Below are positions 1-8,180 of a stretch of DNA of 64,000 nt, in pieces. The notes under the pieces are model-generated. The model was given only the letters and a program-made list of their open reading frames with translations. It searched no databases and was not told the origin of the DNA. The translations under genes were made by a program, and so were the position numbers. This stretch comes from Achromobacter dolens (GTDB lineage: Bacteria; Pseudomonadota; Gammaproteobacteria; Burkholderiales; Burkholderiaceae_B), in contig NZ_CADIJW010000002.1 in NCBI RefSeq assembly GCF_902859745.1, positions 186,001 through 250,000 on the forward strand, written 5' to 3'. Numbering within the stretch: position 1 is the stretch's first letter; each line of letters begins with the position of its first letter.

Positions 1-595
1 CGCCGCGCTCCAGGTTCAGATAAGTCGCGATCGCGCGGCGCAAGGGCTCGGCGCCCTGGGGATCGCCGTGCAGCAGCACATGGCCGCGATGGTCCTTCAT
101 CACCTGCCGCTGCAAACGCTCCCACACCTCCGTCGGGAAGGTGCGGGTCTCGGGCAGCCCGGTGGCGAACGCCTGGATCGTCTGCTGGTCGGTCACGCCG
201 CCGCTGTCGAAGATCGCGCGGCCGCGCCGGCTCAGGCCGGCCGCGGGCGCGGCCGGTTGCGCCGTCGCCCGGCGTTCGCGCTGCGGGGCGCGGCGCCGCG
301 CCGAACCGCGCAGTTCGGTGCCGATGGTCTCGGACACATAGCTGCCCGAGCCCTTGCGCCGCGCGATGAAACCGTCGCGCTGCAACTGCACGTAGGCATT
401 CTCGACCGTGTCGCGGGCCACCCCCAGCAACTGCGCCAGCGCGCGGGTGGCGGGCAGCTTCACGCCGGGATCCAGGTCGCCGTCCAGCACCAGCGCGCGC
501 AAGGCGCGCTGGATGCGCAAGTGCAGGTCGAGCGGCGCCAGGTCGGCGTCGCCCATACGGATTTTCAGCGTCTCAAGCGCGAAGGTCTTGCTCAT
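1..595 (-). CDS. MocR-family transcriptional regulator (partial, 3' end outside window)
   Basis: The first 198 codons are visible; the gene runs off the left edge. Residues about 10-75 form a GntR-type winged helix (reads LHLRIQRALRALVLDGDLDPG, then a recognition region LGVARDTVENAYVQLQRDGF). An Arg/Ala-rich linker follows, and from about residue 115 the start of a fold-type I aminotransferase domain (TGLPETRTFPTEVWERL). That order is the hallmark of MocR regulators, which bind PLP or aminated ligands. The ATG at 595 is divergent from the benE-like gene, and three direct repeats lie between them, so control of that gene and of itself is likely. The ligand cannot be told from this sequence. 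Confidence 0.88.
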   Translation of the reverse strand, partial: MSKTFALETLKIRMGDADLAPLDLHLRIQRALRALVLDGDLDPGVKLPATRALAQLLGVARDTVENAYVQLQRDGFIARRKGSGSYVSETIGTELRGSARRRAPQRERRATAQPAAPAAGLSRRGRAIFDSGGVTDQQTIQAFATGLPETRTFPTEVWERLQRQVMKDHRGHVLLHGDPQGAEPLRRAIATYLNLERG

Positions 596-670
596 GGGGT
601 CTGCCCGCGGGCGATGAAAGGGTTACTGGCAGCCTGCCATTCCAGGCGAGGCAGAAGTCGTCGCAGCGAA

Positions 671-740
671 AAAGTGGTCTGGCACGCATTGCCAAAGTGT
701 ACTGCCTTGACAGTCCAATGCCGCGCTACAAAGTGGTCTG
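671..740. promoter_or_regulatory. Three direct repeats AAAGTGNNCTG, putative MocR operator
   Basis: AAAGTGGTCTG occurs at 671-681 and 730-740, and the related AAAGTGTACTG at 694-704. All face the same way within the 177-bp gap between the divergent MocR and BenE genes. MocR proteins usually bind short direct repeats upstream of themselves and their targets. Assigning these repeats to this regulator is an inference from position. Confidence 0.55.
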
Positions 741-772
741 CCATTCAACCTTTCCCGCTTCCCACCGCCCCC

Positions 773-2020
773 ATGTCATCGCCTAGCGCCTCTTCCCTGT
801 TCCCGCGCGACCTCGTCCACCCCATCGTCGCCGGCCTGATCTCGGTCATCGTCAACTACGGCGGCACCTTCATCCTGGTGTTCCAGGCCGCCAAGGTCGC
901 CGGCCTCAGTCCGGCGCTCACGGCCTCCTGGGTCTGGTCGGTGTCGATCGGCGTGGGCATCACCGGCATCGTGCTGAGCTGGCTCAGCCGCGAACCGGTC
1001 ATCACCGCCTGGTCCACGCCCGCCGCCGCCTTCCTGGTCACGGCCCTGGCGACCACGCCGTATGCCGAGGCCATCGGCGCCTACCTGGTCTCGGCCGCCG
1101 CCTTCGTCCTGCTCGGGCTGTCCGGCTGTTTCGACAAGGCCATCCGCCTGATTCCTCCGGGCGTCGCCGCCGGCCTGCTGGCCGGCATCCTGCTGCCCTT
1201 CGGCATCGGCGCCTTCGGCGGCATGAGCCTGGACCCGCTGCTGGTGGGCTGGCTGATCCTGGCCTACGTCGCGCTCAAGCGCTACACCGCGCGCTACGCC
1301 GTGGTCGGTATCCTGGTGTCCGGCCTGGCGCTGCTACTGGCGCAGGACCGGGTCGACCTGTCGGGGCTGCGGCTGGAGTTCGCCGCCCCCGTCTTCACGG
1401 CGCCCGAGTTTTCGCTCAATGGACTGTTGAGCGTGGCGCTGCCGCTGTTCCTCATCACGCTGACGGGCCAGTACATGCCCGGCATGCTGGTGCTGCGCAA
1501 CGACGGCTTCAAGACCAGCGCCAATCCCATCGTCACCCTCACCGGCCTGGGCTCCCTGCTGATGGCGCCGTTCGGCTCGCACGCCTTCAACCTGGCCGCC
1601 ATCACCGCCGCCATCTGCACCGGCCGCGAAGCGCACGACGACCCGTCCAAGCGCTGGATCGCCGGCATCGCCGCGGGCGTCTTCTACATCCTGGTCGGCA
1701 TCTTCGGCGTGACGCTGGCCGCCGTGTTCATGGCACTGCCCGCGACCTTCATCACGACACTGGCGGGCCTGGCCCTGCTGGGCACCATCGGCGGCAGCCT
1801 GGCCAGCGCGCTGGCCGACGCCAAATCGCGCGAGGCCTCGCTCATCACCTTCCTGGCAGCCGCCGCCAACATCAAGCTGTTCGGCATCGGCGGCGCCTTC
1901 TGGGGCCTTGTGATCGGCCTGCTGGCGCACGCCCTGCTCAATGGGCGCCTGCCGCGGCGCGCGGCCCGTTACACTGCATCGACGCGTTCCGACTCCGCGC
2001 ACAAGCAACTGGTGAAATGA
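773..2020 (+). CDS. BenE-family (benzoate/H+ symporter-like) transporter
   Basis: A 415-residue polytopic inner-membrane protein made almost entirely of hydrophobic segments. It carries the BenE-family signatures SREPVITAWSTPAAAFL (about residue 70) and IRLIPPGVAAGLLAGILL, and the length is normal for BenE/YdcO. Members are annotated as benzoate/H+ symporters, but few substrates are proven. The reading frame extends far upstream, over the MocR gene; the ATG at 773 is chosen because the upstream part is antisense to that gene. There is no clear Shine-Dalgarno. The stop overlaps the next gene by 4 bp (ATGA), so the two are co-transcribed. A neighbouring MocR regulator fits an aromatic or amino-compound inducer, which is unproven. 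Confidence 0.85.
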   Translation: MSSPSASSLFPRDLVHPIVAGLISVIVNYGGTFILVFQAAKVAGLSPALTASWVWSVSIGVGITGIVLSWLSREPVITAWSTPAAAFLVTALATTPYAEAIGAYLVSAAAFVLLGLSGCFDKAIRLIPPGVAAGLLAGILLPFGIGAFGGMSLDPLLVGWLILAYVALKRYTARYAVVGILVSGLALLLAQDRVDLSGLRLEFAAPVFTAPEFSLNGLLSVALPLFLITLTGQYMPGMLVLRNDGFKTSANPIVTLTGLGSLLMAPFGSHAFNLAAITAAICTGREAHDDPSKRWIAGIAAGVFYILVGIFGVTLAAVFMALPATFITTLAGLALLGTIGGSLASALADAKSREASLITFLAAAANIKLFGIGGAFWGLVIGLLAHALLNGRLPRRAARYTASTRSDSAHKQLVK

Positions 2021-2844
2021 TGACGACTTGCCCCGACAGCGCCGCGGCCACGCCAGCCGACGGCGACACCCAGACCCGGCACGACCAGCATGGCCGCTAT
2101 CCGCAGGCCCTCAGCGTCGAGGATTTCCAGCACAACCTGGCGACGATCCGCGCCCGCATGGCGGCCGCCTGCGATCGCGTCGGGCGCGATCCGGCCAGCG
2201 TGCAATTGCTGCCGGTCAGCAAGACCATGGATGAATCCCGCATCCGGCTGGCCTACGCCGCCGGCTGCCGCCTGCTGGGCGAGAACAAGGTGCAGGAAGC
2301 GCACCGCAAATGGCAGAACACCGCCGACCTGGCCGATCTGCGCTGGTCGGTCATTGGCCACCTGCAGACCAACAAGGCCAAGCTGGTCGCGCAGTTCGCG
2401 ACCGAATTCCAGGCGCTCGACAGCCTGCGGCTGGCCGAGGCGCTGGACCGGCGCCTGCAGGCCGAGGGCCGCGCGCTGGACGTATTCGTGCAGGTCAACA
2501 CCTCCGGCGAGCCCAGCAAGTATGGCCTGGCGCCCGACGACGTGGCGGCCTTCCTCCAGGCGCTGCCGGCCTACTCCGCGCTGCGCGTGCGCGGCTTCAT
2601 GACGCTGGCGCTGTTCTCCAGCGAGGCCGAGCGCGTGCGCCAGTGCTTCGTGCTGCTGCGCGGCCTGCGCGACCGTCTGCGCCAGGAGGCGCCCGCCGGC
2701 ATCTGCCTGGACGAATTGTCGATGGGCATGTCCGGCGACTTCGAGATCGCCATCGAGGAAGGCGCCACCCTGGTGCGCGTCGGCCAGGCGATATTCGGCG
2801 CGCGCGCGCTGCCGGACAGCCACTACTGGCCGGATCCGACCTGA
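2017..2844 (+). CDS. YggS-type PLP-homeostasis protein (alanine racemase N-terminal fold)
   Basis: A 275-residue single-domain PLP-barrel protein of the YggS/PROSC family, which buffers PLP and affects amino-acid and keto-acid balance without known catalysis. Key motifs: the PLP lysine in LLPVSKTMDE, GENKVQEA, WSVIGHLQTNKAK, VQVNTSGEPSKYG, and LSMGMSGDFEIAIEEGATLVRVG. The family is usually about 230 residues; the excess is a polar N-terminal extension of about 38 residues before LSVEDFQHNL, so a later start is possible. The ATG at 2017 overlaps the transporter stop. It may be a dedicated paralogue, because yggS more often sits beside proC or yggT. Confidence 0.88.
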   Translation: MMTTCPDSAAATPADGDTQTRHDQHGRYPQALSVEDFQHNLATIRARMAAACDRVGRDPASVQLLPVSKTMDESRIRLAYAAGCRLLGENKVQEAHRKWQNTADLADLRWSVIGHLQTNKAKLVAQFATEFQALDSLRLAEALDRRLQAEGRALDVFVQVNTSGEPSKYGLAPDDVAAFLQALPAYSALRVRGFMTLALFSSEAERVRQCFVLLRGLRDRLRQEAPAGICLDELSMGMSGDFEIAIEEGATLVRVGQAIFGARALPDSHYWPDPT

Positions 2845-2877
2845 CGCGGCCAGGGGCGCCGCCGCCGCCCGTGCCGA

Positions 2878-3687
2878 TCAGTAGTTCACCACCGGCTCGT
2901 TGCGCGAGGCCGGCGGCGGCGGGTTGGCGCCGGCCGTCCCCTGCAGGTGCCGCCCTGGCAGGCCGAACTGGCTCATCAGCTCGCCATAGGCCGCTTCCGC
3001 CAGGCTCTTGGACGCATCGGCGATTACCTTTGGCCGGCTGAACGTGGCCCGATCGCCCGGCCTCGACACCACTTTCACGTCCTGTCCCGAGCCCAGCGCC
3101 GTGAACGCCGCCTTGACCTCGTAGGTCCGCGTGTTGATGAGGCTGAAGTCCACGGCGATATCCAGGCCCAGCGTGGCGGAAGTGGCCGAACCGCCAAACG
3201 ACATGGCGTTCTGGTTGAATTGGACATCGCTGACCGTGCCGAACAGCACGTAGTCGGCGCCGGCGAATTGGCCCTGCCGGATCCGCGCCACGATGTCAAA
3301 GAGTTTTTCTGTCGGCTTGCCCTGGTAGGCCTTGCCCTGCACCAACCTGACGCCACCGCCCTTGAGCATGGCGCCCTTCAGGTCTGCGGTGTACTTGCGC
3401 AGCTCGCCGTACTCGATGTACGAGTACGTGCCCTCTTCCTCGTGATAGCTGCTTTCCGAGCGGGCGTTTATGCGGCCACGCTCGGAATACGAGCGCGGGC
3501 CATCCTGCACACTGGCGCTGGCGTTGACGCTGCTCCTGCTGGACGCGGACACCACGCGGAAATACTCTCGGACCCGCTCTTCATAGGCCAGGTCGGTCAC
3601 CGCGATCTTGGGCTCGGCGGCGCGGGCGGCCGGCAGCGCCGCCACGCACAGCGCCAGCGCGGCCATCAAACGATAGGTTTTCAGCAT
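2878..3687 (-). CDS. Exported CsgG/HfaB-like protein
   Basis: A 269-residue protein with a signal peptide (cleavage near ARA-AEP, about residue 23) but no lipobox. The mature part starts KIAVTDLAYEERV and contains GADYVLFGTVSDV and a long beta-rich segment on VDFSLINTRTYEVKAAF, the pattern of the CsgG/LpoB alpha-beta periplasmic fold. A Ser-rich stretch (SASSRSSVNASASV) and a Pro-rich C-terminus (NPPPPASRNEPV) flank the domain. It is the last gene of the COG3014-YcfL-LpoB operon, 26 bp after lpoB. CsgG is an outer-membrane secretion pore, but no CsgG pore feature can be claimed here. A role with LpoB in the envelope is inferred from linkage. Confidence 0.7.
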   Translation of the reverse strand: MLKTYRLMAALALCVAALPAARAAEPKIAVTDLAYEERVREYFRVVSASSRSSVNASASVQDGPRSYSERGRINARSESSYHEEEGTYSYIEYGELRKYTADLKGAMLKGGGVRLVQGKAYQGKPTEKLFDIVARIRQGQFAGADYVLFGTVSDVQFNQNAMSFGGSATSATLGLDIAVDFSLINTRTYEVKAAFTALGSGQDVKVVSRPGDRATFSRPKVIADASKSLAEAAYGELMSQFGLPGRHLQGTAGANPPPPASRNEPVVNY

Positions 3688-3713
3688 CGGAATGCCTCGA
3701 ATGGGTGATTGAA

Positions 3714-4322
3714 TCAACGGCGCGTGGTCTTGCGGATTTCCTTCTCTTCCTGCCACTCGATGGTGCCTTCCTGCACGTCGTACAGCTTGAGCGTCATCTT
3801 GTAGTAGACGTCCTTGACGCCGCTGGCCTGCTTGACGATGGATGAGATCTCCCCTTCCAGCGCGTACTTGGCGCCGACCATGTTGCCCATCTTGGCCTTG
3901 CCCTGGTTCTTGTACAGTCCGCTCTGGTTCTGGCGCTGCAACTCCTCCACGCCGGACTGCATCTCGTCCATGCTGCGCGTGAAACGCACCTTGCCGCTCT
4001 TGACCAGCTGGGTCTGGATGGTGTTCATGATCGACTTGGTGTCGATGTATTCGCTGGTCTTGTTGCGCACCGGCGCCAACGTCACCGTGGGCCGGCCGCT
4101 GAACACCGGGCTTTCCAGCAGCGAGCCCGTCATCTTCTCGGCGATCATCTGCAGATCGGTCGAACCGAACTCGTTGCTCACCGTCTCGACCGCCTTGGCA
4201 TCGCCGTAGCTGACGCCGGAGGACGAATCGACCTTGGGTTGCGTCGTCTGGCAACCGGCCAGCAGGAGCACCGACGATACGGCCATGCCGGTCATCAGGC
4301 GGGGGAACAGATTGGAACGCAT
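3714..4322 (-). CDS. lpoB: Penicillin-binding protein activator LpoB
   Basis: A 202-residue lipoprotein with lipobox LLAGC (Cys24). In enterobacteria LpoB is anchored in the outer membrane and reaches through the peptidoglycan to stimulate PBP1B. Family motifs are YGDAKAVETVSNEFGSTDLQMIAEKM, PTVTLAPVRNKTSEYIDT, GKVRFTRSMDEM, GAKYALEGEISSI and YYKMTLKLYDVQEGTIEWQEEKEIRK. The flexible linker before the globular domain is much shorter than in E. coli LpoB, so its reach must differ. It lies directly after the ycfL-like gene, the same neighbour as in E. coli. Confidence 0.9.
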   Translation of the reverse strand: MRSNLFPRLMTGMAVSSVLLLAGCQTTQPKVDSSSGVSYGDAKAVETVSNEFGSTDLQMIAEKMTGSLLESPVFSGRPTVTLAPVRNKTSEYIDTKSIMNTIQTQLVKSGKVRFTRSMDEMQSGVEELQRQNQSGLYKNQGKAKMGNMVGAKYALEGEISSIVKQASGVKDVYYKMTLKLYDVQEGTIEWQEEKEIRKTTRR

Positions 4323-4370
4323 ACAAACTCCGTGGAAACTCTTCTGGAAATCAGGTGAGCCGGGCGACCA

Positions 4371-4775
4371 TCAGGGCGACTCGGCGCTCATCTCGATTCG
4401 GAAATCGGTCGCCTGCGGGCCATAGGCCACGCCCTTGACCATGAGGCTCTGCCGGTTCAGGAACGTCAGCGGCTTCCAGGCCTCGTCGTCGCCGACCTGC
4501 ATGCCGTCGGCGTCGAACCAGCGGAAGCGGTAGTACAGGCGCGAGTTCAGGCCGCTGGTGTTGACGATCTCGGCCTGCACCACCATCACATCGTTGCGAC
4601 GCTGCGACCGCAGGCTTTCGACACGCAGATCGCGCACCGAATCGCGCACCATGAGCTTGGCGGCGATGCCGGGCGAGGCCGCATAGGGCGGCGCGGGATT
4701 GGCCTGCGCCATGGCCTGGCCCGCCAGGGCCAGGCCCAGCGCCAGCGCGGCCGCGCATTGGGCTAACTGCTTCAT
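4371..4775 (-). CDS. YcfL-family exported protein
   Basis: A 134-residue protein with a signal peptide (cleavage near AMA-QAN) and one small beta domain. It carries the YcfL (DUF1425) signatures VVQAEIVNTSGLNSRLYYRFRWFDADG and MVKGVAYGPQATDFRIEM. E. coli YcfL has a lipobox; this copy shows none, so it is probably soluble in the periplasm. ycfL beside lpoB is a conserved arrangement, and the product is presumed to serve the same envelope function. Its biochemical role is unknown. Confidence 0.82.
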   Translation of the reverse strand: MKQLAQCAAALALGLALAGQAMAQANPAPPYAASPGIAAKLMVRDSVRDLRVESLRSQRRNDVMVVQAEIVNTSGLNSRLYYRFRWFDADGMQVGDDEAWKPLTFLNRQSLMVKGVAYGPQATDFRIEMSAESP

Positions 4776-4804
4776 AGGAATATTCCGCTACGCGCGAGGC
4801 GCGT

Positions 4805-6235
4805 TCAGTTCAAGGAGGCGGACTTGGGCGCCGGACGGCGTTTGCCGGTTCCGCGCTTGTCCTCGGGTTGGGGCGCGGCCAAGTCGCCGAAGCGACCAGG
4901 TTCGCCAAAATAGGTCACGGACGCGAACGTGCGCAACGGCACGATCATGTGGCGCCCGCCGACGGAGATCTTCTGCGCCGCGCCGGGCACGCCCGGCAGC
5001 GAAACGTTGTAGTCGCCCGGCGGCAGGAACGTGCGCGCCACATAGACGCGCCCGGGCAGCGTGCGCCACATGCGATCATCGGCCGGCGGTTCGGTCACGG
5101 CCGCCGCGACACTGCCAAGCAGGCCTGCCAGCATGCCGCCTTCCTTGTACAGGACCACTTGCGCGCCGGCCTTCACGATCATGCGCACCGTCGCGCGCGC
5201 CTGCATGCCCGGCAGATCGTCCTTCAAGGCGCGGCGGGCCATGACGTTGAAATCGGCGACCAGGCCGGTATCCAGCATCGTGTCGCCCACGGCTATCCGC
5301 TCCACGCTGGGCGCATCGGACACGGCGTTGATCACGGGATACGACATGCCCACCGTGATCAGCCCCTGCGGCGTCGGCACCGGCAGCATGAACTTCTTCG
5401 ATTCCCGCGCCGGAGCGTTGCCCGACTCGATCACGAACAGCACATCGGTCGCGCCATTCTTGCGCTGCTGGCCGCGACGTTGATCCAGTCCCTCCAGGCC
5501 CGCTTCCAGCACGGTGCTGCCCGGACGGAGCTGGATCGCCTGGCGATAGCCCGGCGCCGCCAGGCTGGGTTCGTTCAGCGCCTCGTAGACGAAGCCCGAC
5601 AGGTAATGGCTCAGGGCGTTCTGGTAGCCGTTCTTCAACCCCAGCACCTCGGGGTCGTTGAGGGTCTCGGTCGGGTAGCCCTGGAGTTCGGCCGTCTTGA
5701 CCTGGGCGCCCTTCTCCTTGGCCTTGGCCTCGGCCTCCTCGGTCTGCTTGGCGCGGAACTCGGCGATGATGGCTTCGCGCTCGTGCGTGCGCTTGATGTC
5801 GATGCGGGCGGTGTCCAGGTCTCCCTGCGACAGGCGGTTCAACGCCATGACCGTGGTCAGCATGACTTTCTCGTAGTCCTGCACTTCGTAGTCTCGAGTG
5901 CCGTCGCCCAGCAGGGTCGCCCCGACCTGGCTTGCCGCTTCGGTCACAAGGCCGCGCGCCTGCTCTTCCCACTGCTTGACCGCGCTGTCGGCAATCTCGA
6001 AGGCGGCCATACTGTCGCCGTAATTCGAGGCGATGCGCAGCAACTCGCCCTTTTCCAGGTTGAGCAGCACGTCATGGGCCTTGCCGCCCTGCAACTGCCC
6101 ATCCACCTTGATGATGGCGTCCTGCAGCCGTCCCTGGCTGGCATCCGCCGTGCTCTGGCCCACCTTGCTTTGATGCGTCGCAGCACAGCCCGCCAAAAGC
6201 AAAGCCAGGCCCGAAGCCGTTAAGACTCGCAGCAT
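4805..6235 (-). CDS. COG3014-family outer-membrane lipoprotein
   Basis: A 476-residue protein with lipobox LLAGC (Cys17). Its first half is alpha-helical with TPR-like stretches (NYGDSMAAFEIADSAVKQWEE; LSHYLSGFVYEALNEPSLAAPGYRQAIQL) and a charged helix around EFRAKQTEEAEAKAKEKGAQ. The second half is beta-rich and ends with GRHMIVPLRTF and a Lys/Arg-rich tail. COG3014 proteins are habitual neighbours of ycfL and lpoB, but their function is unknown. This is the first gene of the four-gene operon; its promoter must lie in the AT-rich gap 6236-6375. Confidence 0.78.
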   Translation of the reverse strand: MLRVLTASGLALLLAGCAATHQSKVGQSTADASQGRLQDAIIKVDGQLQGGKAHDVLLNLEKGELLRIASNYGDSMAAFEIADSAVKQWEEQARGLVTEAASQVGATLLGDGTRDYEVQDYEKVMLTTVMALNRLSQGDLDTARIDIKRTHEREAIIAEFRAKQTEEAEAKAKEKGAQVKTAELQGYPTETLNDPEVLGLKNGYQNALSHYLSGFVYEALNEPSLAAPGYRQAIQLRPGSTVLEAGLEGLDQRRGQQRKNGATDVLFVIESGNAPARESKKFMLPVPTPQGLITVGMSYPVINAVSDAPSVERIAVGDTMLDTGLVADFNVMARRALKDDLPGMQARATVRMIVKAGAQVVLYKEGGMLAGLLGSVAAAVTEPPADDRMWRTLPGRVYVARTFLPPGDYNVSLPGVPGAAQKISVGGRHMIVPLRTFASVTYFGEPGRFGDLAAPQPEDKRGTGKRRPAPKSASLN

Positions 6236-6318
6236 GTTCCTCTATCCCTCCCGGATTGATCCGGATTATGTTTCTAAGAGAAACAGGCTTTTAACATTAA
6301 TTATGAGTTTTTAACAAA

Positions 6319-6334
6319 TGAACAAATATGTTCA
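6319..6334. promoter_or_regulatory. Perfect palindrome TGAACA-N4-TGTTCA upstream of the lpoB operon
   Basis: A perfect 6-4-6 inverted repeat in a short AT-rich gap (6236-6375), about 85-100 bp upstream of the COG3014 start. The gap also contains GTTTCT-AAG-AGAAAC at about 6271-6285. The position suits an operator for the envelope operon. The cognate regulator is unknown. Confidence 0.4.
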
Positions 6335-6375
6335 CATTCATTGCACACCCCGCCGGCCTGCAAACCGACCCCTAT

Positions 6376-7029
6376 TCAGCCCACCGGCCAGCGCCCCGCC
6401 CCCTCCGGCAACGTCGGCAGGCTGGCCCGCAGCATCTCATCGATGAACGCGGCGGGGCGCAGCCGGCCCTCGGGCTTGTACCACTGCACCGTCAGATTCA
6501 TCGCGCCCAGCACGCAACGCTTGATCACGCGCGCATCGCCGCGCAGCAGGCCGGCGGCCACCGCCGCCGCCACTGCGTCCTGCCACATCGCCTCGTAACG
6601 GTCGCTCAGCACCTTGACGCTGGCCTGGCTGGGCGCCGACAGGCTGCGCCACTCGTAGACCAGCGCATTCATCGCGTCGCCGCCGGCGCCGTGCAACATG
6701 CTCCACATGTGCACGCGGAACAGCGCCGCCAGCCGGTCGGCTGGCGCCGGGTACAACGCCAGGGCCTGGCGGCCGGCATCCAGCACTTCCTGAATGCCGT
6801 TGTTCATCACCGCCACCAGGATTTCCTCCTTGCTGCGGAAATGGTGGAACAGGCTGCCGGACTGCAGTCCCACGGCGCGCGCGAGCTCGCGCACCGTGGT
6901 GCGCTCGTAGCCGTGCTTGCGAAACAGGCGGGCCGCGGTCAGGATCACTTCGGCGCGACGCAGCGATTCCGCGCCGTCCTCATGCCCGGCCGGCATCGCG
7001 CCCGACCCTTGCCTGCCGATCCGATTCAT
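6376..7029 (-). CDS. TetR-family transcriptional regulator (fatty-acid catabolism type)
   Basis: A 217-residue protein. After a polar lead it has a TetR helix-turn-helix: [46 protein letters not shown] (residues about 25-70), then a helical ligand domain. ATG 7029 overlaps the thiolase stop by 4 bp, so it is the last cistron of the Liv/ligase/thiolase operon. TetR proteins in such operons usually sense an acyl-CoA intermediate and repress their own operon. A candidate site lies in the divergent promoter at 14982-14991. The ligand is not identifiable. Confidence 0.85.
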   Translation of the reverse strand: MNRIGRQGSGAMPAGHEDGAESLRRAEVILTAARLFRKHGYERTTVRELARAVGLQSGSLFHHFRSKEEILVAVMNNGIQEVLDAGRQALALYPAPADRLAALFRVHMWSMLHGAGGDAMNALVYEWRSLSAPSQASVKVLSDRYEAMWQDAVAAAVAAGLLRGDARVIKRCVLGAMNLTVQWYKPEGRLRPAAFIDEMLRASLPTLPEGAGRWPVG

Positions 7030-8180
7030 AGGCGTTCGATGATCGTCGCTGTCGCCATGCCGTGTCCGATGCACATGACCTGAAGGCCGAAGCGGCCATC
7101 GGTGGCGCGCAGCCCCGCCAGCATCTTGGCCATCAACGCCGCGCCGGTCGCGCCCAGCGGATGGCCGTGGGCGATGGCGCCGCCCCACGGATTGACCTTC
7201 GACGGATCGGCGCCCAGCGTTTTCAGCCAGGCCAGCACGACGCTGGCGAAAGCCTCGTTGATCTCGATCCAATCGATATCCGCCAGTTGCAGGCCGGCGT
7301 GCGCCAGGGCGCGTTCGGTCGCGGGGATGACACCGGTCAGTTGCAACACAGGATCCGAGCCGATCGCCACCCGCGCGCGGAACCGCGCCTGCGGCCGCAG
7401 CCCGTCGGCCAGCGCCACGGCGCGATCGGCCAGCAGCACCGCCGCGGCGCCATCGGCCAGTTGGCTGGCCTGCGCCGCCGTCACCTTGCCCAGGCCGGGC
7501 GCGCGCATGGCCGGCGCCAACGCCGCCATCTTGGCGGGGTCGGCGTGCTCGCGGATGCCTTCGTCGCGCGTCGGCGCGCCAGCCGGGGCCGGCAACAGTT
7601 CGGCATGGCGCCCCGCGCTGGCCGCCTGCCAGGCGCGGGCATGGCTTTGCATCGACCAGGCGTCCAGTTCTTCGCGGCTCAACTGCCATTGCTCGGCGAT
7701 GCGCTCGGCGCTCTCGATCTGGTGAATCAGCGGATAGCGCCGCAACAGTCCGGGGTTGAGCGACTCAAAGCCGCGGAACTCGCGCTGTCCCAGCGTCACG
7801 TCCAGGAACATCGGCACGCGGCTCATGCTCTCGACGCCACCGGCCACCACGTAGCGCATATCGCCCGCGACAATCGCCTGCGCCCCGAAATGCACCGCCT
7901 GCTGGCTCGATCCGCACATGCGGTTCAACGCCACGCCCGGCACCGTGTCCGGCAGGCCCGCCAGCAGCGCGGCCAGGCGGCCGATGTTGGCGCCCTGCTC
8001 GCCCGCCTGGCTGACGCAGCCCGCCAACACGTCGTCCACCTGATCCGCCGGCAGGCCGGCGCGGGCCAGCACGCCCTGGATGGCAATGGCCAGCAAGTCA
8101 TCGGGCCGGGTATCGGCCCACCAGCCGCCGCGCCGCCCAAACGGCGTGCGCACCGCTTCCACGATCACCGCTTCGTTCAT
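7026..8180 (-). CDS. Acetyl-CoA C-acyltransferase (thiolase)
   Basis: A 384-residue thiolase with both catalytic cysteines and the histidine: Cys89 in [11 protein letters not shown] (acyl-enzyme), His340 in GHPLGATGA, and Cys370 in [18 protein letters not shown] and NEAFA are also present. The length is normal for degradative thiolases (about 390). It would cleave a beta-ketoacyl-CoA to acetyl-CoA plus a shortened acyl-CoA in the cytoplasm. It overlaps its neighbours by 4 bp on each side, so translational coupling is likely. Substrate chain length or ring type cannot be judged. Confidence 0.92.
   Translation of the reverse strand: MNEAVIVEAVRTPFGRRGGWWADTRPDDLLAIAIQGVLARAGLPADQVDDVLAGCVSQAGEQGANIGRLAALLAGLPDTVPGVALNRMCGSSQQAVHFGAQAIVAGDMRYVVAGGVESMSRVPMFLDVTLGQREFRGFESLNPGLLRRYPLIHQIESAERIAEQWQLSREELDAWSMQSHARAWQAASAGRHAELLPAPAGAPTRDEGIREHADPAKMAALAPAMRAPGLGKVTAAQASQLADGAAAVLLADRAVALADGLRPQARFRARVAIGSDPVLQLTGVIPATERALAHAGLQLADIDWIEINEAFASVVLAWLKTLGADPSKVNPWGGAIAHGHPLGATGAALMAKMLAGLRATDGRFGLQVMCIGHGMATATIIERL

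Noticed and set aside
68-772. Upstream part of the long plus-strand frame leading into the BenE-type gene
   Set aside because: It runs antisense to the MocR gene. BenE homology begins only at the ATG at 773.
6376-7689. The TetR frame extended into a 437-residue protein
   Set aside because: The extension is out of frame with the thiolase it overlaps. The TetR start at 7029 with ATGA coupling explains the sequence.
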